A stretch of DNA of 6,393 nucleotides from Fidelibacterota bacterium (GTDB lineage: Bacteria > Fidelibacterota > UBA2242): contig JAGLWX010000474.1 of the NCBI GenBank assembly GCA_023133185.1, forward strand, positions 1-6,393, written 5' to 3'. Under the pieces are notes generated by a model. It was not told the origin of the DNA and made no database searches. It saw only the letters and a program-made list of their open reading frames with translations. Position 1 is the first letter of the stretch; each line of letters starts with the position of its first letter. Position numbers and translations under genes: made by a program. Shown here piece by piece: positions 1-5,273 of this stretch.

Positions 1-293
1 TTCAGTTGAATAAAATAGTCCTGTTCCTTTTCTGAAGTATCCAGAGGATCGCTGTAGGTCACGAGATGGGCAAAAAGGGAATCGATAGAGTTGTACAGGG
101 GATACTGAAATTCAGCGATGATCACGAAGGCTCCCCGGAGGCTGTCAGGCCAGATCACGGCGCCGGTAAGTGAATCCACCGGAAAGGACACAGTGCCCTG
201 AATGCCTTCCACAGGTTCTAGTCCCTTTTCACAGGTAAAACAGGTTAAAACAAGAAACAGCAGAATGATAAACGATTTATTGATTTTTTCCAT
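1..293 (-). CDS. Putative lipoprotein, N-terminal part only (runs off the left edge)
   Basis: Ninety-seven codons are visible from ATG at 293 and the frame is still open at base 1, so the C-terminus is missing. The N-terminus is a lipoprotein-type signal: MEKINK, then a hydrophobic core (residues 8-17), then two candidate lipid-attachment cysteines, C18 (VLTC) and C21 (CFTC). The mature part begins EKGLEPVEGIQGTVSFPVDS, followed by IWPDSLRGAFVIIAEFQYPLY and a later SDPLDTSEKEQDYFIQL. This pattern (a GTVSF strand, then WPDS, then a YP segment, then SDPL, then DYF) resembles small, uncharacterised lipoproteins I associate with FCB genomes; that resemblance is from memory and no function is known. 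It would be anchored to the inner or outer membrane. There is no Shine-Dalgarno site before the ATG. It starts 116 bases downstream of the epimerase stop on the same strand, so co-transcription is possible but not shown. Confidence 0.75.
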   Translation of the reverse strand, partial: MEKINKSFIILLFLVLTCFTCEKGLEPVEGIQGTVSFPVDSLTGAVIWPDSLRGAFVIIAEFQYPLYNSIDSLFAHLVTYSDPLDTSEKEQDYFIQL

Positions 294-400
294 GTTACAT
301 TAAGTTAAAACGATATACGCTGAAGTGCCAATAAAAAGTGAACTTCAATAGAGACAAGAGAGAAAACCTTTACAACCTTTAAAACCATTCTCGATTTACT

Positions 401-421
401 TGCCACAAATCACGAATCACG
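401..421. repeat. CACGAATCAC word repeat overlapping the 3' end of wecB
   Basis: The plus strand reads TGCCACAAATCACGAATCAC, with repeated units CACAAAT and CACGAAT. The minus-strand equivalents (TTCGTGATT, TTTGTGG) recall short degenerate word repeats seen between genes in many environmental genomes. The last codons of wecB (Arg-Asp-Ser, 413-421) and its stop (410-412) lie inside it. A related word, in the other orientation, follows the Wzi-like gene. Confidence 0.5.
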
Positions 422-1501
422 CATAAGGATAGCAACGATACGTTCAGCCGCATGACCGTCCCAGTATTCGGGAATACGTCCGTCGATCTTCTCTCCACCG
501 AGAATAGCCAGAGTCCGCTTCAGTATCTTATCGGGATAGGGACCGACAAGTTCGTTGGTGCCTTCCTGGACTGTTATGGGACGTTCGGTATTTTTACGCA
601 GAGTCAGGCAGGGTACACCCAGCACGGTAGTTTCTTCCTGAATACCTCCGGAATCGGTAAGAACCAGTTTAGCGTCTTTCTGCAGCTTCATGAAATCGTG
701 ATAGCCCAGCGGTTCGGTAATGATCAAATTGGGCAGTTTTAGATAGCGGCTCATGCCGAATTCACTCAGCATCTTACGAGTACGGGGATGCATGGGAAAC
801 ACCACCGGAATTTTTTCCTGAATCTGTTCCAGGATGTCAAACAATCCCCGGAAAACCTCGTCCTGATCCACATTAGAGGGACGATGCAGGGTGATCAGAA
901 TATATTTGCCGGGTTTTACGCCTAATTGAGACTGAATCGTTCGACGGTCAACTTTCGGGAGATAGTATTGCAGCGAATCGATCATGGTATTACCGACAAA
1001 GTGGATCTTTTCCACAGGAATGCCCTCTTTCCGGAGGTTCTCATCGGCATCCCGGCTGGTGGTGAAGAGATAATCGGAAATGTTGTCGGTCACAATGCGG
1101 TTAATCTCCTCAGGCATAGTCCAGTCCCGGCTGCGCAATCCGCCTTCGATGTGTCCCACCTTGATATGCAGCTTCACTGCTACCAGTGAACAGGCGACAG
1201 TGGAGTTGACATCCCCGGCTACTAATATCAAATCGGGACGATCTTTTAGAACGGCTTTTTCATATTCGATCATGATCTTGCCGGTCTGTTCGCCGTGCCG
1301 TCCCGAACCGACACCCAGGTAAACATCGGGTTCAGGTAGTTCCAGTTCACGGAAAAAGATATCGGACATGCGTTCATCATAATGCTGACCGGTGTGTACC
1401 AGGCGGCATTGGAATTTGTCCGGGTACTTACGGAATTCCCGGTATAGGGGTGCGGCTTTCATATAGTTGGGGCGAGCGCCCACGATCAGGTCAATTTTCA
1501 T
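410..1501 (-). CDS. wecB: UDP-N-acetylglucosamine 2-epimerase (non-hydrolysing)
   Basis: This cytosolic enzyme interconverts UDP-GlcNAc and UDP-ManNAc, the precursor of ManNAc-type sugars in capsule, O-antigen or enterobacterial-common-antigen-like polymers. The 363-residue length is normal for the family and both Rossmann-like halves (GT-B fold) are present. Visible motifs: GARPNYMKAAPL (8-19, with K15), HTGQHYD (36-42), AGDVNST (95-101, D97), HIEGGLRS (117-124, E119), MPEEINR (129-135, E131), TLHRPSNV (204-211, H206) and DSGGIQEE (283-290). These match the E. coli WecB catalytic set (K15, D95, E117, E131, H213), so it is probably active. The start is supported by AAAGGA six bases upstream. 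The product ends normally after YWDGHAAERIVAIL; the last three residues (RDS) and the stop lie in a repeat. The Wzi-like gene upstream suggests a polysaccharide role, but no glycosyltransferases or ManNAc dehydrogenase are in view. Confidence 0.96.
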   Translation of the reverse strand: MKIDLIVGARPNYMKAAPLYREFRKYPDKFQCRLVHTGQHYDERMSDIFFRELELPEPDVYLGVGSGRHGEQTGKIMIEYEKAVLKDRPDLILVAGDVNSTVACSLVAVKLHIKVGHIEGGLRSRDWTMPEEINRIVTDNISDYLFTTSRDADENLRKEGIPVEKIHFVGNTMIDSLQYYLPKVDRRTIQSQLGVKPGKYILITLHRPSNVDQDEVFRGLFDILEQIQEKIPVVFPMHPRTRKMLSEFGMSRYLKLPNLIITEPLGYHDFMKLQKDAKLVLTDSGGIQEETTVLGVPCLTLRKNTERPITVQEGTNELVGPYPDKILKRTLAILGGEKIDGRIPEYWDGHAAERIVAILMRDS

Positions 1502-1507
1502 GGTTTT

Positions 1508-1513
1508 TCCTTT
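1508..1513 (-). promoter_or_regulatory. Shine-Dalgarno site of wecB
   Basis: The minus strand reads AAAGGA with six bases (AAAACC) before the ATG at 1501. This supports the chosen start, which also places the conserved GARPN motif at residue 8 as in homologues. The site overlaps a GAGACAA word repeat at 1512-1518. Confidence 0.7.
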
Positions 1514-1540
1514 GTCTCAAACTGGTTACAAAACGGAGAG

Positions 1541-1570
1541 AATATACGGAATTTTTATTTCAATTGGGAA
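1541..1570 (-). promoter_or_regulatory. Possible sigma70-type promoter for wecB
   Basis: On the minus strand a TATATT -10-like hexamer (1541-1546) is preceded at 18 bases by TTCCCA (1565-1570), a weak -35. It would give a leader of roughly 35 bases before the wecB ATG. The 325-base gap from the DUF4143 gene makes a separate wecB promoter likely, but this particular assignment is tentative. Confidence 0.3.
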
Positions 1571-1664
1571 TGCTGGATGTTGAGCAAAGCGGGGCGTTAA
1601 GATCAATGCTTCCGTTTTCACTACGTTACGCTGGACAAGACGCAGGATAGATTGTTTATTAGTC

Positions 1665-1712
1665 ATTAAGGTCAAGGTTGAGGTCAAGATCAAGATTAAG
1701 GTTAAGGCTGAG
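1665..1712. repeat. Degenerate hexamer array, eight units of RYYRAG
   Basis: The 48 bases divide into eight hexamers: ATTAAG, GTCAAG, GTTGAG, GTCAAG, ATCAAG, ATTAAG, GTTAAG, GCTGAG. Seven fit RTYRAG and the last fits RYYRAG. It lies between genes and is related to arrays at 5180-5230 (same strand) and 3155-3178 (opposite strand). Confidence 0.8.
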
Positions 1713-1737
1713 GATTGTAGCCGGTTTAGGAGAGACA

Positions 1738-1817
1738 AACTTTGCGAAAGTTATCTAAAAGAGATCTACGGAATTTACATATATCTTTCGCATTACTAAG
1801 AACGAACTTTCGCAAAG
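1738..1817. repeat. Paired palindromic elements (CTTTGCGAAAG type) after the DUF4143 gene
   Basis: CTTTGCGAAAGTT at 1740-1752 is an exact 13-base inverted copy of AACTTTCGCAAAG at 1805-1817. The left copy extends to a small hairpin of its own (AACTTT, GCG, AAAGTT; 1738-1752). A third, shorter copy CTTTCGCA lies at 1785-1792, and both it and the 1807 copy are followed by ATTACT (1792-1797 and 1818-1823). The right arm ends nine bases from the DUF4143 stop, so a 13-bp stem could form at the 3' end of that transcript. There is no U-run, so the element could be a REP-like repeat or a weak terminator. Confidence 0.7.
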
Positions 1818-1826
1818 ATTACTTCA

Positions 1827-2999
1827 TCACACCGCCTTCGAACTTGTGTTTGTACAATTACGAATTATCCGAACTGACGATAATGGCAGCGCCGTGATAT
1901 TTTTTGTAATTTTATACTCCGCTTTACCAGGATAGATCACCCATAAATGCTCTAAATGCAGATCATCAACGGATATTTGCATCGACTTCGATAAATGGGG
2001 AGCATCCATAAATTTAAATTCAGCGCCCCAATATTTTCCTCCGCTCTGCCATAACATATCCAACTCGGCGCCGCTATGGGTTCTCCAAAAATAGACTTCT
2101 TCGTTTTTCAGATTCAATTCCCTACAAGCGCATTCTAAGGCGAATCCTTCCCAGGAAGCGCCAAGCTTGTTATGAGTAAATAGCTGTTGCCTGCTTGAAA
2201 TTGACATTAATGAATGAAAAATACCTGAATCTCTTAAAAAGATTTTAGGATGTTTGACAAGCCTTTTTCCAATATTAACATACCACGGCTGAAGCAATCT
2301 GATCATGAATGTGCTTTCCAGAATTTCAAGATATTTCCTAACAGTCATATCGGATATTCCAAATGATCTGCCTATTTCAGAAAAATTTATTATCTGACCG
2401 TGATAATGACTAAGCATTATCCAAAATCTCCGTAAAGTACGCGCCGGAATATTAATCCCTAACTGAGGTATGTCCCTTTCCAAAAAAGTTGTAATATAAT
2501 TATCTCTCCACAGTACACTTTGCTCGTCATCACCTGCTAAAAATGATCTCGGCAATCCACCCCTTAACCATAATTTTTCTACTTTTTCGACGCCTATATC
2601 GCTTATTTGAAAACCACTTAAATTATAATAACCGATCCTCCCTGCAAGTGATTCGGAACTCTGTCTTATAAGTTTTCCAGACGCACTGCCAAGTATCAAA
2701 TACTTCTGTTTTGGTTTATTGTCAACCAGATAGCGTAATAACGGAAACAAATCCTGTTTCCTTTGAATCTCATCTATTACAATCAGTCCTTCTAAATCTT
2801 CAAGAGTTAACTGGGGATGTTCAAATCTTACAAAATCACGTGGATTTTCGAGATCAAAATAGTGATCGTGAGTAATTTGCTTTGCCAGGGTTGTTTTTCC
2901 ACACTGTCTCGCGCCTAAAATCGCGGTGACAGGAAAAATACTGAGCAGTTTTAATATTCCCGTTAAGTCTTTTTTTCTATCAACTAATTTCATGCTCAT
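1827..2999 (-). CDS. AAA+ ATPase with DUF4143 C-terminal domain
   Basis: Complete 390-residue protein of the ATPase/DUF4143 family, common and often multicopy in bacteria and archaea, with no settled cellular role. Order: P-loop GARQCGKTT (29-37, K35), Walker B LIVIDEIQ (72-79, D76/E77), sensor-like GSAS (104-107), LAGR (118-121), then a winged-helix stretch (about 187-245, including FSEIGRSFGISDMTVRKYLEIL) and the DUF4143 region with WEGFALE (283-289). The end carries GAELD (310-314) and AEFKF (326-330), which fits a PD-(D/E)XK nuclease-like core (D314, E327, K329); whether it cuts DNA is unknown. The start is ambiguous: ATG at 2999 or ATG at 2993 (Met3), with no Shine-Dalgarno site for either and a sigma70-like promoter directly abutting them. 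Two sampled 60-base lines count 33% G+C, against 55% for one line of the epimerase, hinting at separate origin. No paired toxin, antitoxin or transposase gene is adjacent. Confidence 0.93.
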   Translation of the reverse strand: MSMKLVDRKKDLTGILKLLSIFPVTAILGARQCGKTTLAKQITHDHYFDLENPRDFVRFEHPQLTLEDLEGLIVIDEIQRKQDLFPLLRYLVDNKPKQKYLILGSASGKLIRQSSESLAGRIGYYNLSGFQISDIGVEKVEKLWLRGGLPRSFLAGDDEQSVLWRDNYITTFLERDIPQLGINIPARTLRRFWIMLSHYHGQIINFSEIGRSFGISDMTVRKYLEILESTFMIRLLQPWYVNIGKRLVKHPKIFLRDSGIFHSLMSISSRQQLFTHNKLGASWEGFALECACRELNLKNEEVYFWRTHSGAELDMLWQSGGKYWGAEFKFMDAPHLSKSMQISVDDLHLEHLWVIYPGKAEYKITKNITALPLSSVRIIRNCTNTSSKAV

Positions 3000-3028
3000 A
3001 TTTTAATATATTTACATTGAAATATCAA
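3000..3028 (-). promoter_or_regulatory. Sigma70-like promoter abutting the DUF4143 start codon
   Basis: On the minus strand TTGATA (3023-3028, five of six to TTGACA) is separated by exactly 17 bases from TAAAAT (3000-3005, five of six to TATAAT). The -10 hexamer touches the ATG at 2999. A normal transcription start six to seven bases further on would fall about 2993, the A of the second in-frame ATG (Met3). If real, the mRNA is leaderless and translation starts at Met3. AT-rich DNA can produce such matches by chance. Confidence 0.45.
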
Positions 3029-3047
3029 ATGGTATATATGATTATTC

Positions 3048-3092
3048 AATGGTTGATTGATTGGTTTAGTAGTCATTGGTAATTGGTCACTG
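3048..3092. repeat. ATTGGT / TGATTG word repeat
   Basis: Repeated short words CAATGG, TTGATTGATTGG, TCATTGG, TAATTGG and TCACTG follow one another without strict period. The block lies 20 bases upstream of the DUF4143 -35 element. It resembles degenerate intergenic repeats built on GTCATTGGT; that comparison is from memory. Confidence 0.5.
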
Positions 3093-3154
3093 TTTATGAT
3101 GACTGAGAATTTAAGATTGAAGATTTTCCAAAAGGGATGCGCAAATTTCCCTGT

Positions 3155-3178
3155 CTTAATCTCGATCTTGATCTTAAC
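3155..3178. repeat. Hexamer array, reversed orientation
   Basis: Plus-strand units are CTTAAT, CTCGAT, CTTGAT, CTTAAC. Reverse-complemented they are GTTAAG, ATCAAG, ATCGAG, ATTAAG, the same RTYRAG family as at 1665-1712 and 5180-5230 but inverted. Four units are clear, and a fifth, CTTTCC (3179-3184), is decayed. Confidence 0.65.
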
Positions 3179-3199
3179 CTTTCCATTTCGATCGCATTG

Positions 3200-3262
3200 G
3201 ACTACGGAGATTCTTCGTCGCAAGCTCCTCATCTCACCAGAGACCTCCTTGAGGGAATGACA
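3200..3262. repeat. Candidate dispersed intergenic element (GTCATTCC...GAAGAATCTC type)
   Basis: Read on the minus strand the block begins TGTCATTCCCTC, passes AAGGAGGTCTCTGG and ends GACGAAGAATCTCCGTAGTCC. These end words are like dispersed elements that recur between genes in many bacterial genomes. Only one copy is present here, so repetition cannot be shown, and no strong full-length hairpin is evident. Confidence 0.4.
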
Positions 3263-3290
3263 GCTGGGGAGGTGGGCACTCCTTATAATT

Positions 3291-3377
3291 TCAAATTGCA
3301 AATATCAAATATCAAATTTCTAATTTCTAATTTCTTATCCCTCCCTTTCTCCTCTGCTCCCCTGCTCCCTTTTCCTT
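3291..3377. repeat. AT-rich tandem tract followed by pyrimidine tract
   Basis: The left part repeats AAATATC twice and TTTCTAA/TTTC three times (3291-3336). The right part (3337-3377) is almost pure pyrimidine on the plus strand, with CTCTGCTCCC and CTGCTCCC as imperfect repeats. The abrupt switch at 3336/3337 looks like two joined low-complexity elements. No function is visible. Confidence 0.6.
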
Positions 3378-3471
3378 CGAACTAAAGTCAATCAGTTCCT
3401 GATTAACTCAAGTTTTATATTTGATTATTTGCCTCAGATAAACACAGAAAAACAAAGATATTATAAACTGC

Positions 3472-3511
3472 TTCAACATATTCTATGATTTTCCGTATAA
3501 TCAATGTTGAA
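3472..3511. repeat. Eight-base inverted repeat
   Basis: TTCAACAT (3472-3479) and ATGTTGAA (3504-3511) are perfect inverted copies separated by 24 bases, with a further inverted pair GATT (3487-3490) and AATC (3499-3502) inside. It could be a hairpin or a dyad operator; its position 75 bases beyond the Wzi-like stop and far from any start makes an operator unlikely. Confidence 0.35.
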
Positions 3512-3534
3512 AATTAGTTCGCATAATACAAGGC

Positions 3535-3590
3535 TGTTTGTTCATCTGTAGTAAAAACATATTAGTGTAATTCGTGAAATTAGCGGTTAA
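3535..3590. repeat. TTCATCTG / TTCGTGAAATTAG word repeat at the Wzi-like stop codon
   Basis: The words TGTTTGTTCATCTG (3535-3548), ATTAGTGTAATTCGTG (3561-3576) and AAATTAGCGGTTAA (3577-3590) run up to and include the stop of the Wzi-like gene (3587-3589). The first word is an imperfect inverted copy of CAGATAAACACAG at 3435-3447. The TTCGTGAATT type also occurs, in the other orientation, at the end of wecB (401-421). Confidence 0.5.
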
Positions 3591-5137
3591 TGAATCTCAA
3601 ACCGGAAATCCCAATGCAGTCCCAGTGTGACAATCACATTCTGTTCGTCGTCAGCCGTGTGGGCAATATTTTGAATGTTTTGAAGATTTAATCGTAGAAA
3701 AACATAACGATTGTAGCTCGGCAGCCAGCGAAGCTCCAGACCAATATCGGCAGTCTTTTCGACAATTCCCGTTGGGAAAGGCTCGTCATAACCCTGTTCA
3801 ACAGTATTATTCATCCAGGGCGCATCCCAGGGAACATCTATCTCACCTTCTCCTCGCCGCAGATAGTCAAATTGCAAAATCGCCTGCCAGTTTTGCAGGT
3901 ATTTCTTCAACACCAAATCCCAGCGGTCCAGATCGCTGCCTAAGGGATACCCGATAGGCACTTTACGGTGTATGTAGAATTCATAGGGACTGGCGGTCTT
4001 GTAAGTACGATTGGTCAGAGCGCTGTATTCGGCGCCAACATACAATCCATCCACTCCAAAAGGATCCACCAGATCAAATCCGGCGACAATACCAATCTCA
4101 TTGGGTTCCAGATCACCGGGCACAGCTTTGTCAAACTGAATATCATCGATCAGAATCTCAGTATATGCACACCATTTGTTACCGGAATAGGTCAGTTCAA
4201 CCGATCCCAGAGTATTACCGTTCAAGCCGGGACCGTTCATCTGTTCCCCATGAAAAAAGAGAAATGGATTCAGATAGGCGAATTCCAGGCGTTGATTCAC
4301 GCCGCCATAGAGAATAGTTTCCGTAACAGACAGTTGCAGCCGTTTCAGATAGACGGTCAGCCGGTGACTGGTCAGGTAACGATCAGCATCTGCTATGGGA
4401 TCCAGCTGGGCTATTATCGTTTGATAACTGAAGCGACGGTGAAAAAATTCCAGCCGCATCTGATCCATCGGACGGGCAGCGCCGGAAAACATCAGGCTGC
4501 TGTTGCGACCGGGACCGTTGATGATATAACTGCGCCCAAAAGTAAAACGGCTGAATTTCGTCTGCCATAGGAAATAAGCCTGTTCCGTATAGCCCGATAA
4601 TCCCCGCCATTCCTTGCCGATATAATCCGGATTTTCCGTGGCGTAGGGATCGATAGTCATAACATTAACAACACTGATCCCATAAGGCAATATGACCGCG
4701 CCAAATGTTCTTAATTCCGGGTACAGTTTACCCGGATCGGTTACTGTCGTCAGGTCAGTTCGCATTCCAAGATAGAATTGCGGCTCTTTGATGCTATTTA
4801 CAAATACCTTTTCCAACAGGCGATTAAGCAAACCGCTGCTCTGACCGGTATCGCCGAAGGTGTAGGCTGTTCGTATTTGATTCAGAAGAAAACGCTGGGT
4901 TTGGGATATTGACTCTGAACGCAGATCTAACCGGACAGTTTCAGATACCTGGTCCGATAGCGCCGGCAGCTGGTTCAGGTCGATTGAGCCCAGTGTTCCG
5001 CCCACTTGCAGGTAGCGCAAGTCCTCATAAACCGGATCGTATGGAGAAATGTAAATCTGAGATTGAGCAGAAAGACAAAAGAAAAGAGACAAGAGACACA
5101 AGACAGATATATTTTTTAATCGATTCATAATGGACAT
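3587..5137 (-). CDS. Wzi-like capsule assembly / outer-membrane beta-barrel protein
   Basis: A 516-residue exported protein resembling the Wzi-like capsule assembly family (Pfam Caps_assemb_Wzi), whose E. coli member Wzi is an outer-membrane barrel that holds group 1 capsule at the surface. A signal peptide is clear: basic MNRLKN, hydrophobic core (10-22), predicted cleavage after AQS (24-26) before QIYISPYD. Family-like features are GRSYIINGPG followed by SSLMFSGAARP (201-223), LEFAYLNPFLFFHGEQ (284-299), IDDIQFD (330-336) and GYPLGSDLDRW (396-406), with many alternating aromatic/hydrophobic strands and a C-terminus TLGLHWDFRFEIH typical of a last beta-strand. Met1 (5137) and Met4 (5128) are both possible starts; neither has a good Shine-Dalgarno site, and Met4 gives the more usual signal peptide. 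The substrate is inferred only. It could instead be a generic FCB outer-membrane barrel of unrelated function. Confidence 0.8.
   Translation of the reverse strand: MSIMNRLKNISVLCLLSLFFCLSAQSQIYISPYDPVYEDLRYLQVGGTLGSIDLNQLPALSDQVSETVRLDLRSESISQTQRFLLNQIRTAYTFGDTGQSSGLLNRLLEKVFVNSIKEPQFYLGMRTDLTTVTDPGKLYPELRTFGAVILPYGISVVNVMTIDPYATENPDYIGKEWRGLSGYTEQAYFLWQTKFSRFTFGRSYIINGPGRNSSLMFSGAARPMDQMRLEFFHRRFSYQTIIAQLDPIADADRYLTSHRLTVYLKRLQLSVTETILYGGVNQRLEFAYLNPFLFFHGEQMNGPGLNGNTLGSVELTYSGNKWCAYTEILIDDIQFDKAVPGDLEPNEIGIVAGFDLVDPFGVDGLYVGAEYSALTNRTYKTASPYEFYIHRKVPIGYPLGSDLDRWDLVLKKYLQNWQAILQFDYLRRGEGEIDVPWDAPWMNNTVEQGYDEPFPTGIVEKTADIGLELRWLPSYNRYVFLRLNLQNIQNIAHTADDEQNVIVTLGLHWDFRFEIH
5072..5105. repeat. 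GAGACAA word repeat inside the Wzi-like signal peptide
   Basis: The plus strand here is purine-rich with repeated AGACA words, including GAGACAAGAGA (5086-5096), which is identical to 351-361 in the gap after wecB. GAGACAA also occurs at 1732-1738 and, inverted, at 1512-1518. This copy is coding: on the minus strand it gives residues 12-22 (VLCLLSLFFCL), the hydrophobic core of the signal peptide. Confidence 0.55.
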
Positions 5138-5179
5138 AATTTAGAAAATCATTCATTTAGTGAATAGAGAAAAGTGAAT

Positions 5180-5230
5180 AAGGTCAAGAACAAGGTTAAG
5201 ATTAAGGTTAAGATTAAGGTTAAGATTAAC
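5180..5230. repeat. Hexamer array, AAGGTT/AAGATT alternating
   Basis: Eight hexamers: AAGGTC, AAGAAC, AAGGTT, AAGATT, AAGGTT, AAGATT, AAGGTT, AAGATT, then AAC. The last six form three exact copies of a 12-base unit. The array lies in the 170-base gap between the T9SS cargo gene and the Wzi-like gene, about 42 bases upstream of the Wzi-like ATG, and is in register with the RTYRAG array at 1665-1712 when shifted three bases. Confidence 0.85.
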
Positions 5231-5273
5231 CCTACTACATATCTTACGCAAATTCCATTTTGAGTGTATTTTT

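Larger units (their letters stand above)
1502..1826. other. 325-base intergenic region between the DUF4143 gene and wecB
   Basis: No convincing gene. From left to right it holds the wecB ribosome site and a possible promoter (1502-1570), a mixed-composition block of unknown nature (about 1571-1655) that includes GCTTCCGTTTTCACTACG, an eight-unit hexamer array (1665-1712), and a palindrome pair (1738-1817) close behind the DUF4143 stop. A 70-codon open frame on the minus strand begins with TTG, and its hydrophobic stretch is simply the translated hexamer array, so I treat it as non-coding. Confidence 0.7.
3000..3586. other. 587-base non-coding mosaic of word repeats
   Basis: No credible gene in either strand; the open frames here translate repeats (for example KVKIKIEIK on the minus strand) and lack homologous character. 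Successive blocks are: the DUF4143 promoter (3000-3028), ATTGGT words (3048-3092), a reversed hexamer array (3155-3178), a GGAATGACA-type element (3200-3262), an AT-rich AAATATC/TTTCTAA tract (3291-3336), a pyrimidine tract (3337-3377), an inverted repeat (3472-3511), and paired CAGATAAACACAG-type words (3435-3447 and 3535-3590). Confidence 0.75.

Noticed and set aside
321..347. Inverted repeat TGAAGT/ACTTCA as a terminator after wecB
   Set aside because: Only six paired bases across a 15-base loop and no U-run after the stem; too weak to support.
410..1322. Several plus-strand open frames of 80-96 codons
   Set aside because: All lie antisense within wecB, which is a strongly recognised complete gene.
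1526..1738. 70-codon minus-strand open frame with a hydrophobic LTLILILTSTLTLM segment
   Set aside because: It begins with TTG, lacks a ribosome site, and its hydrophobic stretch is the direct translation of the hexamer array at 1665-1712; period-6 DNA gives dipeptide-like repeats in any open frame.
2996..3301. 101-codon minus-strand open frame upstream of the DUF4143 gene
   Set aside because: It is made from repeat blocks (KVKIKIEIK from the hexamers, the GTCATTCC element, the AAATATC tract) and has no domain-like character. The DUF4143 promoter lies within its 3' end.
3155..3590. CRISPR array or tRNA-like structure in the long intergenic region
   Set aside because: Repeats are short, degenerate and contiguous without unique spacers of constant length, and no cloverleaf or conserved T-loop sequence is seen.
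3968..4570. 200-codon plus-strand open frame
   Set aside because: It is fully antisense to the Wzi-like gene, whose protein has clear family features; the composition of the opposite frame shows no domain.
5138..5186. Promoter for the Wzi-like gene using TTGACC from the hexamer array as -35
   Set aside because: TTGACC (5181-5186, minus strand) has no acceptable -10 hexamer at 16-18 bases; TAAATT next to the ATG has no -35 at the right distance.
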